From positions 32,395,023 to 32,459,022 of the forward strand of contig CM039510.1 of the NCBI GenBank assembly GCA_022432975.1: DNA of 64,000 nt, given 5' to 3'. Source of the DNA: Begonia masoniana (Eukaryota > Streptophyta > Magnoliopsida > Cucurbitales > Begoniaceae). Of the stretch, positions 1-13,800 are shown in pieces; positions within the stretch are counted from its first letter, which is position 1, and each line of letters opens with the position of its first letter. The notes below the pieces were generated by a model that was not told the DNA's origin, searched no databases, and saw nothing but the letters and a program-made list of their open reading frames with translations. The position numbers and the translations under genes are program-made.

Positions 1-16
1 TTTTAACACAACTACA

Positions 17-116
17 NNNNNNNNNNNNNNNNNNNNNNNNNNNNNNNNNNNNNNNNNNNNNNNNNNNNNNNNNNNNNNNNNNNNNNNNNNNNNNNNNNNN
101 NNNNNNNNNNNNNNNN
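17..116. other. assembly gap (100 N)
   Basis: A run of exactly 100 N, the usual placeholder for a scaffold gap of unknown size. The 16 bases before it are the end of another contig. The sequence after it reads continuously to the next gap at 41939. Confidence 0.99.
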
Positions 117-954
117 ATGTCCGCGATCACGAAATCAAAATATTGAGCAATGGTCACGAGGGGAGATCAACCACATGCCCCCGTTGTGAGGCACAGGCAA
201 CCAAGCCCGACAAGCGAACCGGCCACCATGATAGCAGCCTACGCCCACGTTGGTCACGCAGGATCACCCATTACCCAAGTGGGTACATACAGACGGGGTC
301 ACGAATCCGAGTATCGAGCAAGGGTCACGAGTGGGTCAACGAGTTCATACCTAGTGAGAAAGAAGGACAAAGGATACCGTACATGATCAAAGACCACGTT
401 CGGACCGTGCGGCACAAATGGACCGTGGCAGGCGATTGCCCCAGGTGCACACAGGGGCCTCATGGTGGCACACGGTGTGCCGCCGTGCTGCCGGAGCGAC
501 TATGCCCGCCAATCACGAGGGAGGGGGGACCCCGACCAACCACGCTATGATGGGCGCAATGCCCGCCCTCTGGTGCCCATGGGGCCCTGGCCAACCATGC
601 ACAACTGTGCCTCCCCCCCTAAAGAGCAATCCGGACCATCTTGGGCCTGAGGAGTGTACATGCTAGTAGCCGAGGAGTCCTTTGCCAATAACTCAAAAAT
701 TTCGAACTTTTTTTCCAAACCAATTTGCAACTCCAACTGGAATATATGAGAGTATATTGTGAAAGTTCAAAATTTTTTGGAATGAACATACGTATTTTTT
801 AAGAATATTCGTAATTGTAAATTAAAAAATATAATAAATTAGTACGGGAATGTGAAAAATCAGAACTTTGCAGACTATCTTCCCTGATATGCTTGCTTGT
901 GTGTTTTAAAATTTCAGGCAAATCCGATATAGTTTGCTAGAGTGAATAGAAGAA
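117..954. other. no recognisable gene; repeat-like, GC-richer start
   Basis: No gene is supported. The first ~550 bases are GC-richer than the surroundings and contain diverged repeats of phrases such as GGTCACGA and GAGCAAGGGTCACGAG, which suggests old repeat or transposon sequence. Overlapping open frames in several phases here have no recognisable domain and look accidental. From about 690 the sequence becomes AT-rich with no visible signal. Confidence 0.5.
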
Positions 955-1745
955 AAGTAAGGTGGACAAAATCAGCATGAATTACAGACGGTATGGTCCA
1001 AAAGCGCATTCGATTTGCTCGAGGTCCTCATGAGTGTAGGTACATTGATAGTTCAAAGACCCAAAACCTAGTCTATCCAAAACCCGACTCAACCCATAAC
1101 ATTTCTTTTTCATTTCAGAAATATATAATTGGAATAGAATTTAGGACCGGACCATATTGCACAATGAATCAAAACATTATAGTTCCGAATTTAGGGTGGA
1201 ACTAAATCAAACTGCCTATAAACGGCCCAGATAACTATAATGATAAAATCCTTGCTTACCTCGATTCCAAACTCGACACAACTTGATCGAAACCCGACAA
1301 AGCCCACCCAAACTTGACCCGAATCTTTCATTTGGTTGTTTTACAGTTTTCAATTCGAAAACCTAAAACCTGTTGGGTTGTAATTTTGTTTGAGTCAACT
1401 AGATTAATCACCAAGACAGGCATGAATTACACAAAAGTTGTAATTAGTTGAAACAAATGATAAATGTGAGGACGGAGTTTAATACTGGAATCCAAACGGA
1501 ATCCGCCTCAGAAAAAGGCAAAATCTCAAACTAATCTTCTCTCCCAAAACCTAATCCCCCATTTTCAGCCCTTTCTGTTTTTGTTTTATTAAATAATAAT
1601 ATTTAATTACACCAAATATATGTATGTGTTGCTCTTAGCTAGCAGTCCCTCAATACGAGAAATAATTGGGAAATGTCCATATAACCCACAAACCGAGAGA
1701 TAATAATGTAATAATATTCACTTGTTTTTAGACAATAATGTAATT
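955..1745. repeat. dispersed repeat, also present at 34093-34900
   Basis: This segment, from the GTGGACAAAATCAGCATG region onward, matches 34093-34900 with scattered differences. At 34.9 kb the shared sequence continues to a terminus reading GTTTTGAACACCCC, roughly the inverse of the left GGGTGGACAAAA, so the whole looks like a non-autonomous hAT-like element. Here its right end is missing: the similarity stops after TTTCACTTTT near 1755. Classification is an inference from the terminal motif only. Confidence 0.45.
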
Positions 1746-1858
1746 TCACTTTTTTAAGCATAAAAAATCGAGATCTTTCTTCTACTTTCCTCTTTGGGTA
1801 TTTCCCATTCCTATCCGCCATTGTTGCGAAGCTTATTCTGTATTGATTTGAATTGCAG

Positions 1859-1924
1859 GACCTGGCTGTTCATCTCTCGCTTACGGAGCAATGCAACTAT
1901 GCAAGAACTTGTCCATTAACGAGT
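1859..1924 (+). pseudogene. serine carboxypeptidase-like exon fragment (left copy)
   Basis: After a plausible acceptor (TTGAATTGCAG) the frame reads GPGCSSLAYGAMQ. GGPGCSS is the strongly conserved nucleophile-serine block of plant S10 serine carboxypeptidases, which usually continue with a (Y/F)GA stretch. Only about 21 codons are recognisable and no other exon of the family is visible nearby, so this is a stranded exon start. The copia element begins ~70 bases downstream and may have cut the gene. The family call rests on this one block. Confidence 0.5.
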
Positions 1925-1993
1925 ATAATTAACATTACATGTTAGAAATAATGTGTACTATAAAAATAGATAGTAAAATTTGAACGTAAGCAT

Positions 1994-4900
1994 TATTAGT
2001 TATATTATATTTATTAGTGTCTAAGGATATTTTAGTCTATTTACTTTTCATCGTAAACCTTATAAACCCTTTGTATATTCTTATTTGCTAATTGATCTAA
2101 TGCGAAACCCTATTCTCTATTTCTTCATGGTATCAGAGCCACCCTATAGATTTGTTTGATGTTTTGAGAGACTGTTAATCCAGTCTATAGTTATTGGGGA
2201 TCGAATTGCATTTCTCGGATTTGAAAAGAAAAAGGGAAGAGTTTTTCGGATTTTCGGATTTTCGGAATTTTTAGGAGCAGCGAAACGAGAATTGCGATTA
2301 CTAGAGTTTCCGCTGTTGGATTGTCGTGAAATTTTGACAGCTACTTTGCAACATATAGAGGTACATTATGAACGGTGGAGATTGTTTTATTCCCTGATTT
2401 GTTTTATTCTGTCAATTTTGGATCTTTCGACTCTGTTGATTTGGTTATTTGGGGATTTCAAATTCTGTTTGATTCAAGGATTTTGGATTGGGGATTTTGT
2501 CTTTGTGTCTCTTTCATTATGGCTAGTCGTAAGGATGATTCCCTTCAGTCGATTAGTATTCAATTGGATGGTAAAAACTACACGTATTGGAGCTATGTTA
2601 TGAAGAATTTTTTGCGTGGAAAATCTATGTGGAGCTATGTTACAGGTGTGCGGGTTAAATCTACAAACGACAAGGCAAACGATTATGCGGCCTTGGTCGA
2701 CAATTGGGAGACTGATAATTCGAAGATTATTACGTGGATTAACAATTCTGTTACTCACTCCATTGGTGTTTAGTTGGCTAAGTATGAGACGGCTCAAGAG
2801 GTATGGGATCATCTGGCTAAATTGTATACGCAGTCTAATTTTGCCAAACAGTATCAATTGGAGTCAGATATTCGCGCACTTCAGCAGAATGATATGAGTA
2901 TCCAAGAGTTTTATTCTGCCATGACTAATCTCTGGGATCAGTTGGCTCTCACTGAGTCTGCAGAGCTGCGAGCATTTGAACCGTATATTTCTCGTAGAGA
3001 AGCACAACGTCTGGTAGAGATTTTGATGGCCCTTCGGAATGATTTCGAGGGATTGCGTGGGACAATTTTACATCGTTCTCCTCTTCCGTCTGTTGATTCA
3101 GTGGTTAATGAACTCTTAGCAGAGGAGATTCGGCTTAAGTCTAAGGTCGATAAGGTGTCTGTCACATCTACAACTCCATCCGTCTTTGTTGCTCCTCAAC
3201 AGTCTCTGCCTAGCAACCAAAACAGACCATCTTCTAAGGTCTCTCCGGAATGAATGTGCTTTTTGCAAGGGGAAAGGTCATGGAAGGCTCAGTGTCCAAA
3301 ATTGTTGAGTAAAGGCAAACAACAACAGCAGCAACGACCACCGCAACAACAACGCCCACCGCAGACTGCTCCATGGACATATCGCCCACCTCAGTCCAAC
3401 AATGCAGTTGCTGCCCCGTCTTTGGATCCATATATGTTTGAGCAGTTTCAGCAGTACCTTACTTCACAGCCTCATGCCATGTCAGCCTCCTCTCCTAAAG
3501 GTTTGTCTTTGTCTACTAATTCAGGTAAATCGTCTTCCTTATGGATCTTAGATTTAGGTGCTTCTCATCATATGTCTCCTGATATTGATTCTTTTACGTC
3601 TGTTACTTCTGCTCCCTCTTTGTCTGTCATGACCGCCGATGGTACTCCAATGCCATTGGTAGGAATTGGCTCTGTTGATGACTCTTATTTTAGAGTCATT
3701 TTATGCAAATTTTACATAAGAAAATTTATGTGAATTGAGTGATTGCAATAATAAATGGGTATGAATTATTACAATTGTCATGTAATGCTGCAGCATTAGT
3801 GTTTTTATTCAATCTGATGTATTTAATGTCAATTCTCTATTAAAAACACATTTTTCTCCATTATATCAAATTTTATATTTTCATAATTGAATGTTATTTT
3901 TATAGTAGGAAATTCGAATTCAAATGCTGAGATTTATGGAGAGAAAGTGAAGGCAAGAATCAAGGAAGAGAAATTTGGAAAGAAGAAAAGAGGAGAAGAC
4001 ACATGGCATGCAAAAGAGGACAAAAAGGAAGGAAATCCAACTAAAAGAGAGAGATTTGAAAATCATAAAACACGTGGATCAAAGCCAAGGAGAGATAATG
4101 GCCATTCTGGAAAAGGGCAGCACAAATAGATGGAGTAATTAAATAAAACAAATCACTGGAGAGAGAAAGAAAGGATGGTATGCAGAAAAGAAGGGATACT
4201 TTTCAAAACAAAGAGATACGATGCATTAAAATAAAGAATATTGAAAACAGAGATTGAATCATCAATTCCAGCGAGAGAAATATTCTAAAAACCCCCTTAC
4301 GTGTTGTGGAGAGAGGCTCTGGACCTGAGGAGACCACCGACGCCAAGCTTGAGAATTCTCCTTCTTCTATTATTTTTATTGCATTATTTTCTATGAACAC
4401 AATTATTGTTAATTTATTTTTAATTATGTCTCGTAGCTAAACTTTTTAATCTTGGTTAGGACGATAGTATTTGTTGCGTTATTTTGCTACGATCTTGGTT
4501 TGTTTTTGCGATTATCTATTGAACAATTATTCGTGAAATTTACTTGCTAAGTCAGATCATATCGATAGATAGGTTGACTATTCATATTTATATTGTATCG
4601 ATAGATAGATATAAATTTTAGATGCATGAATAACTAATTGAATTACTTTGTTACAACGTGGTTAACATTAATTTGATTGGCAATAAGAATCGCACATATA
4701 GGAAATTCAATCTTAGTCGCATTCTTTCAAGGTATAAAGAAATTCTAATATGAATTTATCTAGGCAATTCGAAAGAATCCTAGAAAATCTTTTTATTCTT
4801 GCTGTTTTTTAGATAATGCTGCAGAGCATTACCAGAGCATTAGTAGCAGAATCATCGTAACAAAGAAATCGATCATAGCCAAGGCTTTCTTTTATCGTAT

Positions 4901-7900
4901 TTATCTCGTTTACTCTGATTTATTTTGTTTCATCGCAATTCTGAATTTAATTATATTTATTTTCATTTAAAATCTCAATATTTTTATAAGATTTTTATAG
5001 CAATTTATTACCAATTGAAAATATCCTCGTGGGATCGATACTTTACTTATTCTATTACTTCGTTAGCGACACGTGCACTTGCGTGTAAGTGTGTAAAACC
5101 ACTAACATCTGTACGCACATCTCGTTTGTCTCTATCAGATGTATACCATATTCCTAGTCTAACCTTAAATCTTGCATCTGTTGGTCAATTGTGTGATTCT
5201 GGTCTCTCAGTTCTTTTTACTTCTACCAATTGTTGTGTTCAGGACCTGCAATCTCAGAAGGTGATTGGGACAGGCCGTAGGGAAGGGGGACTCTATGTTT
5301 TGGATGAGCTCAAAGTATCAGATGTTGCTGCCTCTAGTGTGGATTTGTCGTCTTTTCGTTGAGTAATTCGTCTTCTGATTTTTATCTTTGGCATTCTCGT
5401 TTGGGTCATGTTTCTGCGTCTCGTTTAAAGTTTTTGTTGTCTACAGGAGTTTTAGGTAATTTAGCCAGTCATGATATTTCCGATTGTCGCGGTTGTAAAC
5501 TGGCTAAATTTTCAGCCTTGCCTTTTATAAAAGTATCTCTTTTTCCATTGCGCCATTTGATCTTGTGCATTCTGATGTGTGGGGACCCTCTCCTGTTTCC
5601 ACCAAAGGGGGTTCCAGATATTATGTTTCATTCATTGATGATTTCACTCGTTATACTTGGGTTTATCTTATGAAACACCGGTCTGATTTCTTTACCATAT
5701 TCAGTAACTTTAGAGCTCTTGTGAAAACCCAACACTCCTCTGTCATTAAACGTTTCGGTGTGATTTGGGGGGGTGAATACACTTCTAACAATTTTTCTCA
5801 GTTACTTGCTTCTGATGGGACTATCCACGAAACCTCGTGTACAGACACTCCTCAACAAAATGGTGTTGCTGAAAGGAAACATCGCCATCTTGTTGAAACA
5901 GCTCGTTCGTTTTTGTTGTCAGCCGAGGTTCCTAGTGAGTTTTGGGGGGAGGCAGTACTTACAGCTGCTCATGTGATCAATAGAATTCCAATATCTCATC
6001 ATTCAGGTTTGTCCCCTTTTGAAAAGTTATATGGTTATTCACCTGATTATTCTTCGTTGCGCGTCTCGGTTGTACTTGCTTTGTTCTCCGACACATGTTG
6101 AGCGTAATAAACTGTCTCCTCGGTCCGCCTTATGTGTCTTTTTGGGTTATGGTGTTGGTCAAAGGGATATCGTTGTTTTGATCCAGTTAGTCAAAAACTG
6201 TATGTTTCACGTCATGTTGTGTTTTTAGAGCATATTTCCTTCTTTTCTGTTCCTGCTAGTTCTCATCATATGACATAGTCAGATTTAGTTCGTATTGATC
6301 CTTTCGATGCTGACCATGACGAAGTTCTATCTGATACTTTGGTTCATGAGGCATCCACCTCCCATGCCCCTGCTCCTACGACCACCCAGTTGTCGGATGA
6401 GATTGCGGATGATCCTCCTCTGCGTCAGTCTACTCGAACTCGTAAGTCTACTAAACTTCCTGATTTTGAGTACTCTTCTTATTCTACTTCCTTTGCTTCC
6501 TTTGTTGTCTCTGTTCATCATCTTTCTGAGCCTTTGTCTATAGAGAGGCAGTTCGTGATCCCCTTTGGCAGGCTGCTATGGCTGAGGAACTTACTGCTCT
6601 ACACCAGACTCATACATGAGATTTGGTTTCGCTGCCGTTCGGAAACATACCATTGGTTCTCGTTGGGTCTACAAGATTAAAACCAAATCCGATGGATTTA
6701 TTGAACGATACAAGGCCCGACTTGTGCTAAAGGCTATTCCAAGAGTATGGCATGGATTATGAAGAAACTTTGCCCCTGTTGCAAAAATGACTACTGTTCG
6801 CACTCTTATTGCAGTTGCTTCTGTTTGCCGATGGAGAATATCTCAGATGGATGTCAAGAATGCCTTCTTGAATGGCGATCTTCATGAAGAAGTTTATATG
6901 ACGCCTCCCTCCCGGTGTAGCTCATCAGCCTGGTGAAGTTTGCAAGCTTTGCAAAGCTCTTTATGGTCTCAAACAAGCACCACGTGCCTGGTTTGAGAAG
7001 TTTTCCATTGTGATCACTTCGTTTGGCTTTCTTCCTAGTCACCATGATTCGGCGTATTTGTCAAGCGTACAACGGCAGGTCGTATTCTATTATCCTTGTA
7101 TGTTGATGACATGATAATTTCTGGTGATGATTATGAATAGTATTGAGTCTTTGAAGTCTGAGTTGGCACGTTGCTTCGCTATGAAAGACTTAGGTATGTT
7201 ACGGTATTTTTTGGGAATTGAGGTTGCCTATTCTCCAAAAGGCTATCTCTTATCTCAATCAAGTATATAGCTGATTTGTTTGAGCGTGCTCGACTCACTG
7301 ACAACAGGGACTGTTGATACTCCCCTTGAGACTAATGCTAGATACTCTCCGTCGGATGGCACTCCTTTGACAGATTCCAGTCTGTATCGTACTATTGTAG
7401 GCAGTTTGGTTTATCTTACTGTGACTCGCCCCGACATTGCGCATGCTGTTCATGTGGTTAGTCAGTTTGTCACTGCTCCTACTACAGTTCATTGGGCTGC
7501 CGTTCTTCGTATTCTCAGGTACCTTCGGGGCACCCAGTTTCATAGTCTCTTGTTCCCTTCTACGTCTTCGTTAGAGCTACGTGCTTATTCTGATGCGATT
7601 GGGCTGGTGATCCTACGGATCGCAAATCGACCACTGGATTTTGTATTTTTCTTGGTGACTCGCTTATTTCGTGGAAGAGCAAGAAACCAGATGTCATTTC
7701 TCGTTCTTCTACTGAAGCAGAGTTCGTGCCATGGCCTCGACTACCTATGAAATTGTTTGGTTACGCCGGTTGGCTTGCTGATATGGGTTTCTCTTTGTCA
7801 CCCTACTCCGTTACATTGTGATAATCAGAGTGCTATTCAAATTACCGCAATCCAGTTTTTCATGAGCGAACAAACATATCGAGATTGATTGTCATGTCAC

Positions 7901-8193
7901 TCGCCACCACCTACAGATCGGCACCATCACATTGCCATTCGTTTCTTCTCATCTGCAAATTGCTGATAGTTTTACCAAAGCACTCTCGACTTCGCGCTTC
8001 CCGTTTCTTGTCTGACAACTCTCAATGCTTATCGCTGTAGCATCATGAGTTTGAGGGGGAATATTAGTTATATTATATTTATTAGTGTCTAAGGATATTT
8101 TAGTCTATTACCTTCATTGTAAACCTTATAAACCCTTTGTATATTCTTATTTGCTAATTGATCTAATGCGAAATCCTATTCTCTAGTTCTTCA
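1994..8193 (+). mobile_element. Ty1/copia LTR retrotransposon, left copy, frames broken
   Basis: LTRs lie at 1994-2127 and 8062-8193, flanked by the 5-bp duplication AGCAT (1989-1993 and 8194-8198). The primer-binding site TGGTATCAGAGCC (2128-2140) fits initiator-methionine tRNA. Gag-protease begins at ATG 2519, has a TAG at 2771-2773, and is interrupted at 3676-5107 by a solo LTR. Integrase, reverse transcriptase and RNase H are readable but cut by many one-base indels that are absent from the copy at 15176-21384. That is better explained by poor consensus than by natural decay. Confidence 0.93.
3676..5107 (+). mobile_element. solo LTR of a gypsy-like element inside the copia element (left copy)
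   Basis: Same insertion as 16855-18282: it starts TGATGACTC, ends ACTAACA, and is flanked by TCTGT on both sides (3671-3675 and 5108-5112). It is 4 bases longer than the right copy through small indels. See the right-copy entry for the relationship to the Athila-like LTR. Confidence 0.85.
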
Positions 8194-8244
8194 AGCATAC
8201 ATTACTACTACGTATTATGAGTAAATTTAATTATTGGCAAATTA

Positions 8245-8423
8245 GATAAGAGTGATGCTTATTACTCTATTATCTACTATCTTAAAATACTTGTTTGAAG
8301 TAATTAAACAATGATTGATGCATTTATGTAATAATTAGTTAATTATTACATTAATTACACTCTTGACAAGTTAGTAATATATTTAAAAAAATAAAATAAG
8401 AGAGTAAAAATAACATTATTAAT
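8245..8423. mobile_element. small MITE, family with termini like AAGAGTAATGTTA (left copy)
   Basis: An AT-rich ~180-bp element begins AAGAGTGATGC and ends near GAGAGTAAAAATAACATTATT, roughly inverted. Internally it carries TCTTAAAATA and TTGACAAG motifs shared with pieces at 31528, 33395, 35529 and 42674. It has no coding capacity. Superfamily is not assigned because target-site duplications are not clear. Confidence 0.5.
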
Positions 8424-8851
8424 CATATAATGAGTAGCTTCATCTCCAATTAAGTTAAATATTTAGCGATTTTTTTAGTAATTAAAGTATTTTTAGTATT
8501 AATTATTTGTTTTTTTAATATATATACCAATTATTATTTGACACGTTAATAGTTTTTTTCAAGAGGTTTACTGAGAAGGTGAACAAATTTTTTTTTTTTT
8601 CAAGATATTTGATAAGCTCTCAATGCGGACCTTTGTTACAAAAAGGCCAATTAGAAATTCATAACGTAGCCCTTAGTGGGCATTATAACGAAGCCCTGAA
8701 AGCTTAGATCTCAAATCTATCGGTACAATTACAATCTCTCGCTGCAAAGTGCAAACTACAAGCACAAGACACCTCTTTATCTGTCTTCCCCGGGGAGATT
8801 CTGTGCAGCTGAATCTCTCTATGCGTGGAAATCCATTTCTGAGTTGACGCT
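8424..8851. other. intergenic, upstream of the NAA10-like fragment (left copy)
   Basis: AT-rich sequence with a T-run near 8590, then a segment from ~8640 that is conserved in three blocks of the window (also ~21830 and ~35730). The conserved part probably holds the 5' flank and leader of the NAA10-like fragment that follows. No open gene is seen. Confidence 0.4.
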
Positions 8852-8934
8852 ATGGTTTGTATTCTTAAAGCTACCATTGATGACTTTCTAGTTCTAACAA
8901 TGGAAGCATGCTTTCCGCCTCAGAATTTAATTGC

Positions 8935-8938
<4 letters not shown>
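8852..8938 (+). pseudogene. NAA10-like N-terminal fragment (left copy)
   Basis: A 28-codon frame starts MVCILKATIDDFLVL and ends at TAA just before an (AT)n tract. It resembles the start of the N-alpha-acetyltransferase 10 catalytic subunit (family start MVCIRKATVDDLL). Only the first exon-sized piece is present, without the GNAT acetyl-CoA loop. Counterparts lie at 22049 and 35956. Confidence 0.5.
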
Positions 8939-8971
<33 letters not shown>

Positions 8972-9132
8972 ATTAGAAATAGTAATTATATGAATAAGCA
9001 ACTGGGTCCCACAAGCACAAGCACAAATATGAAAGGCCCAACAAAAATCAGACAAAACGACCACGTTCGTGGTCTTCCTCTTCAACCTGATTTCTGCAAA
9101 ATCAATTTCTTCCTTCTTCATTGTAAAAATAC

Positions 9133-10435
9133 AGGGTTTATTTTAAAATAAACCTTAAAGTTTTGATTTTTTTAAAAAAAACCTCAAATTTTACTATTCA
9201 TAAAAAAAAATCTCAAAATTTGATAAATAAGCAATTTGAACCTCAGAGGGGATGGGGAGGCCGTCCTCTCCAGAGAGTACGGCTGATCCAGCTGGACCGG
9301 CTCTACTTTATGATTTTATTTAAAATTTTATTTTATTTAACCCTAAAAATAATTAACTAAAATTACAATAAATCATACAAATGTTATTAAATCACGAAAT
9401 GTTTACCATATGTAGAATAAATTATGAAAAGGTAATCTAAAAATTTTCGTGATTTTCTAACATTTGCACGATTTATTATAATTTAACTCTAAAATAATTA
9501 ACTAAAATTACAATAAATCGTACAAGTGTTATAAAATCATCAAAATTTTCAGATTATTTTCTTATGATTTGGTCTACATATGGTAAACATTTTATGATTT
9601 AATAACACTTGTACGGTTTATTGTAATTTTAGTTAATTATTTAAGTATCAAATTACAACAACTCGTGGAAGTGTTAGAAAATCACGAAAATAGTGAGATT
9701 CTCTTCCCATAATGTTATCTACATATGATAATATTTCGTGATTTAATAACATTTGAACTATTTATTATAATTTTAGTTAACTATTTAAGGGTTAAATACA
9801 ATAAATTATGCGAGTTTTAGAAAATCATGCAAAATTTCAGATTCTCTTCCCATTATTTTATCTACAAATGGAAAATATTTCGTGATTTAATAACACTTAG
9901 TATTATTTATTGTAAATTTAGTTAATTATTTTAAGGTTAAATTACAATAAATTGAGTAAGTGTTAAAAAAATCACAGAAATTTTCAGATTCTCTTTAATG
10001 ATTTGGTTTACATATGGTAAAATTTCATGATTTTATAACATTTATATGATTTATTGTAATTTTAATAAATTATTTTAGAGTTAAATCATAATAAATGGTG
10101 CAAGTGTTAGAAAATCACAAAAAATTTTATATTATCTTTCCATGGTTTATTCTACATATGATAAAAATTTCGTAATTTAATAACACTGGTATGATTTATT
10201 GTAATTTTTATTAATTATTTTTAAGGTTAAATAAAATAAAATTTTAAATAAAATTATAGAGTACGGCTGGTCTAGCTGGACCAGCCGTACTCTCTGGAGA
10301 GTACGGCCTCCCCACCCCCTTCCGAGGTTTAAATTATTTATTTATCAAACTTTGAAGTTTTTTGTATGAACAGTAATTTTAAAGTTTAAAAAAAAAAAAA
10401 AACAAATCTTTAAGGTTTATTTTAAAATAAACCCT
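9133..10435. mobile_element. 1.3-kb palindromic (fold-back) element, left copy
   Basis: Long terminal inverted repeats begin AGGGTTTATTTTAAAATAAA and include a GGGGAGGCCGT / ACGGCCTCCCC block. The interior holds about six tandem, individually palindromic ~150-bp units. It is the same element as 22330-23636, with small indels. The related block at 36.2 kb lacks it, so it is an insertion in this lineage. It has no coding capacity. Confidence 0.75.
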
Positions 10436-10835
10436 AACATATACTCTCTCTCCCCACACTCCCCCTTTTCTCTCTCTCATCTGCTACATCGTCCTTCTCT
10501 CTCTTAACTTCCGTACTTCATTGGTGGGGTGGGCCTCGGAGGGACCCTTTATACATGGTTCTGCTGCGGCAGTAAATGGCTCATGGTTTGTTGTGGCAAT
10601 AATGGCACAACCACCAATAATGCGTCGTCTCCTTCCCTTCTTTTCGATCTCTTAGAAAAGCATCGGCTTCAGAAGCAAAAAGGATTACAGCGTTATTCCA
10701 AAGATTCCATAGTTTCCAAATGACAAAGAAAGGCTCTTCATTTACTAATCTTTCCCACTCCCAAATCACACCTCACAAGCAACGTGAAAAGAGGTCTCAT
10801 CTTCTCAATTACTCTCCTTCCTCCAGACGAACTCA

Positions 10836-13800
10836 ATGGCCGAAGGAATCATCATCCCCGTTTTTGCAGACCTCCTTTCCAAATTGGGTTCTACTGCTTT
10901 GCAAGAGATTGCACTGATCTATGGTGTAGAGGAGGAGCTTGCCAAGCTCAAGGACACTTTTTGTGCTATGCAGTCGGTGCTTCTTGACGCTGAGCAGAAG
11001 GGAGACCGAAGTCCTCCGTCAAGGATTGGCTTGGGAAGCTCAAGGATGCCGCTTACGATGCTGATGACTTACTCGACGAATTGTCCTACGAAACTCTGAG
11101 GCGACAAGTGATTTCGAGGGATAAGGTACGCATTTTCTTCTCCCAACATGAGCTTGCTTTTCCTGCGAAAATGGTCCGCAAGATTAAGAAACTTAGGCAG
11201 AGACTGGAGCTTATAGCAGCTGATAGAACCCAGTTCCACTTCTCAGAAACAATACCTGATCGATCTAGGACAAAGGATAGAGAGTATACTCACTCCTTTG
11301 TTCGCCAAGAGGAAATGATTGGGAGGGATGAAGAAAAAGAAGAAATTGTGAAGCGTCTGCTGAAATCAATGAAAAACAGGACGTGTCAGTAGATGCAATA
11401 GTGGGTGTGGGAGGATTGGGAAAGACTATGCTTGCGAAGTCTGTAATCACCATAAGAGAGTGAAAGATGCCTTTGATTTGAGATCTGGGTGGGCATCATC
11501 TGAAATAGTGATCTGAAAATAAAGTGGGGAAAACATTAGAAGCAGAGCTCAAAACAAGGACATATGGGTTGAGATGGAGTTTTTGCAAAGGGGCCCTTCG
11601 AGACCAAATTGATGAGAAGAAGTACCTTTCGTGCTGGATGATTTGTGGAAACGAAACGGTGAAGTGGGCAGAGTTGAAAAGGTTGTTGAGGGGAGTGCAA
11701 AAGGAAAGTTAAGGATTCTCACGCACTCACTCGCCAGCGAATAAGGTGCTGAGGTTTTGAAGCAATTCCCCCTAAATTTTAAAGGGAATTGCTCTGAAAG
11801 CAATTCGTGGATATTGTTCGAAACAATGGCCTTTCAAAGAAGGTGAAGAACCAGAGAGCCCAAAACAAGAAGAATCGCGGAACGAAATGCAAGAACTGTA
11901 GGGGTCCCACTGTTATAAGGACCATAGGACGATTATTGCACTCAACTTTAAATTCGGAAGTTGAATGGTTTGGTCTGTCAAGACCAGTGAGCTTTCAACA
12001 ATCACACAGCAAGAAAATGAGCGACTCAGTGCTTAACAAACTCAGTACAATCACCTTCCTCTCATTTGAAGCCATGTTTTGAGTTATTGTTCGTGTTCCA
12101 AAAGATTAACGGTTTGCGAAAGATGAAATGATTATTTGGGTGGCCGAAGGTTTGTCCCAATCACAAGGTGAGAATGAATGCTTAGGGTGGGCAATGAGTT
12201 TTTATGGAGTTGATATGGAGCCCGTCTGATTTTCCACAGATGTACAAAGGAGAAATACATATGGTGAGTCAAAGGATTGCCAAATGCCACGATCTCAGCC
12301 ATGATCATAGCACGATTAGTGGACAGGCAAGAGTGTTTTTAATCTCGTTCAGATATTAAGATGTGATAGGAATACCCGCACAGCACTTACTCAGGCGCAC
12401 TTCACGGCCAATCACGCAGAATCGGTCGGAATCCGGTCGCAACCCTCCGCGGTCAGAACCTTCGGCTCGAGGTATTCCACATCATGGTGGGTCACCTTCC
12501 CACCAGCAACAGGGTTTTAATCCCACTAATTTCACCATGGGGGGATTTGAACCTGCACCTCTACCTTGTGGGTAGTTAGTGGTCCTTTAACCAAGTGTTC
12601 CATGGAAACACCTTGGTTTAAAGGCCTCTACCCACAAGGAGAGGTGCAGGGTTCAAATCACCCCATGGTGAAATTATGGGATTAACAACCCTGGTTGCTG
12701 GTGGTGGATGGGACCCACCATGATGGGAATACACGACCGAGGGGTTGACCGGCCGGAGGGTTCTGACCGGGTTCCGACCGAGAAATCGGCGGATGGCCGA
12801 GTGAAGTGCACTGAGTGAAGTGAGGTGCGGGTATTATATAATAAACAGCGCATGCTTTTATGATGGATACGCAACGCACTTCATCAGCGCGGACATTCAC
12901 TCGGCCAAGCCGCCGAATCGGCGGAACTCCGGTAAAGAACCCTCCGCGGTCAGAACCTCTCGTAGAGTATGCCATCATGGTGGGTCCCATTCCCCATCAT
13001 GGCAACAGGGTTTTAATCCCCAATAATTTACAATGGGGGGATTGAACTGCAACCTCTACCTTGTGGGTAGCGTTCAGAGGTCCTTTAACCAGCCGCCTTT
13101 TTTACTGCTAGGAATACCCGCAACGAACTTCACTCAGCGGCACTTCACTCGGCCAATCCGCGAATCGGTCGGACTACGGTAGAACCTCCGCCGGTCAGAA
13201 ACTCGGTCGAGGATTCCATCATGGTGGGTCCATTTCCCCACCAGACAAAAAGGGTGTTTAATCCCAAAATGTCCACCATGGGGGAGTTGAAACGGACCTC
13301 TACCTTGTGGGTAGAGGTCCTTTAACAAGTGTGCCCATGGAACACTTGGTTAATGACCTTACCCAAAGGTAGAGTTTGCAGGGTTCAAATCCCCCCATGG
13401 TGACAAGATTGGGGATTAAAAACCCCTGTTGCTGGTGGGGAATGGGGACCACCATGATGGGAAATACTCGACCGAGGGTTTGACCGGCGGAGGGTCTGAA
13501 CGGAGTTTCGACGACGATTCGGCGGATGGCGAGTGAAAGTGCCAAGAGTGAAGTGCGGGTGCGGGTATTCCTATCTAGAATGCAATGAACGAACTCGATC
13601 GAGTGCATTGGATTGTGGTGGACCGAATCCAACAGTGGTCTGTACTTGTTACATCACAAACCAAACCATATAAATTAAGGACATTTTTATCGTCGGAACA
13701 TGGTGGGATTATAGGTTAGTTGCGAGCTAAATGAAATGAATTGAAAGCCCTATATATCATAATTAAATAGCTACGAAGTTTTGGCTTTACGTGGTTGTGT

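Noticed and set aside
143..736. Overlapping open frames on both strands near the window start
   Set aside because: Mutually overlapping in several phases in GC-rich repeat-like DNA, no recognisable domain, no splice or start context.
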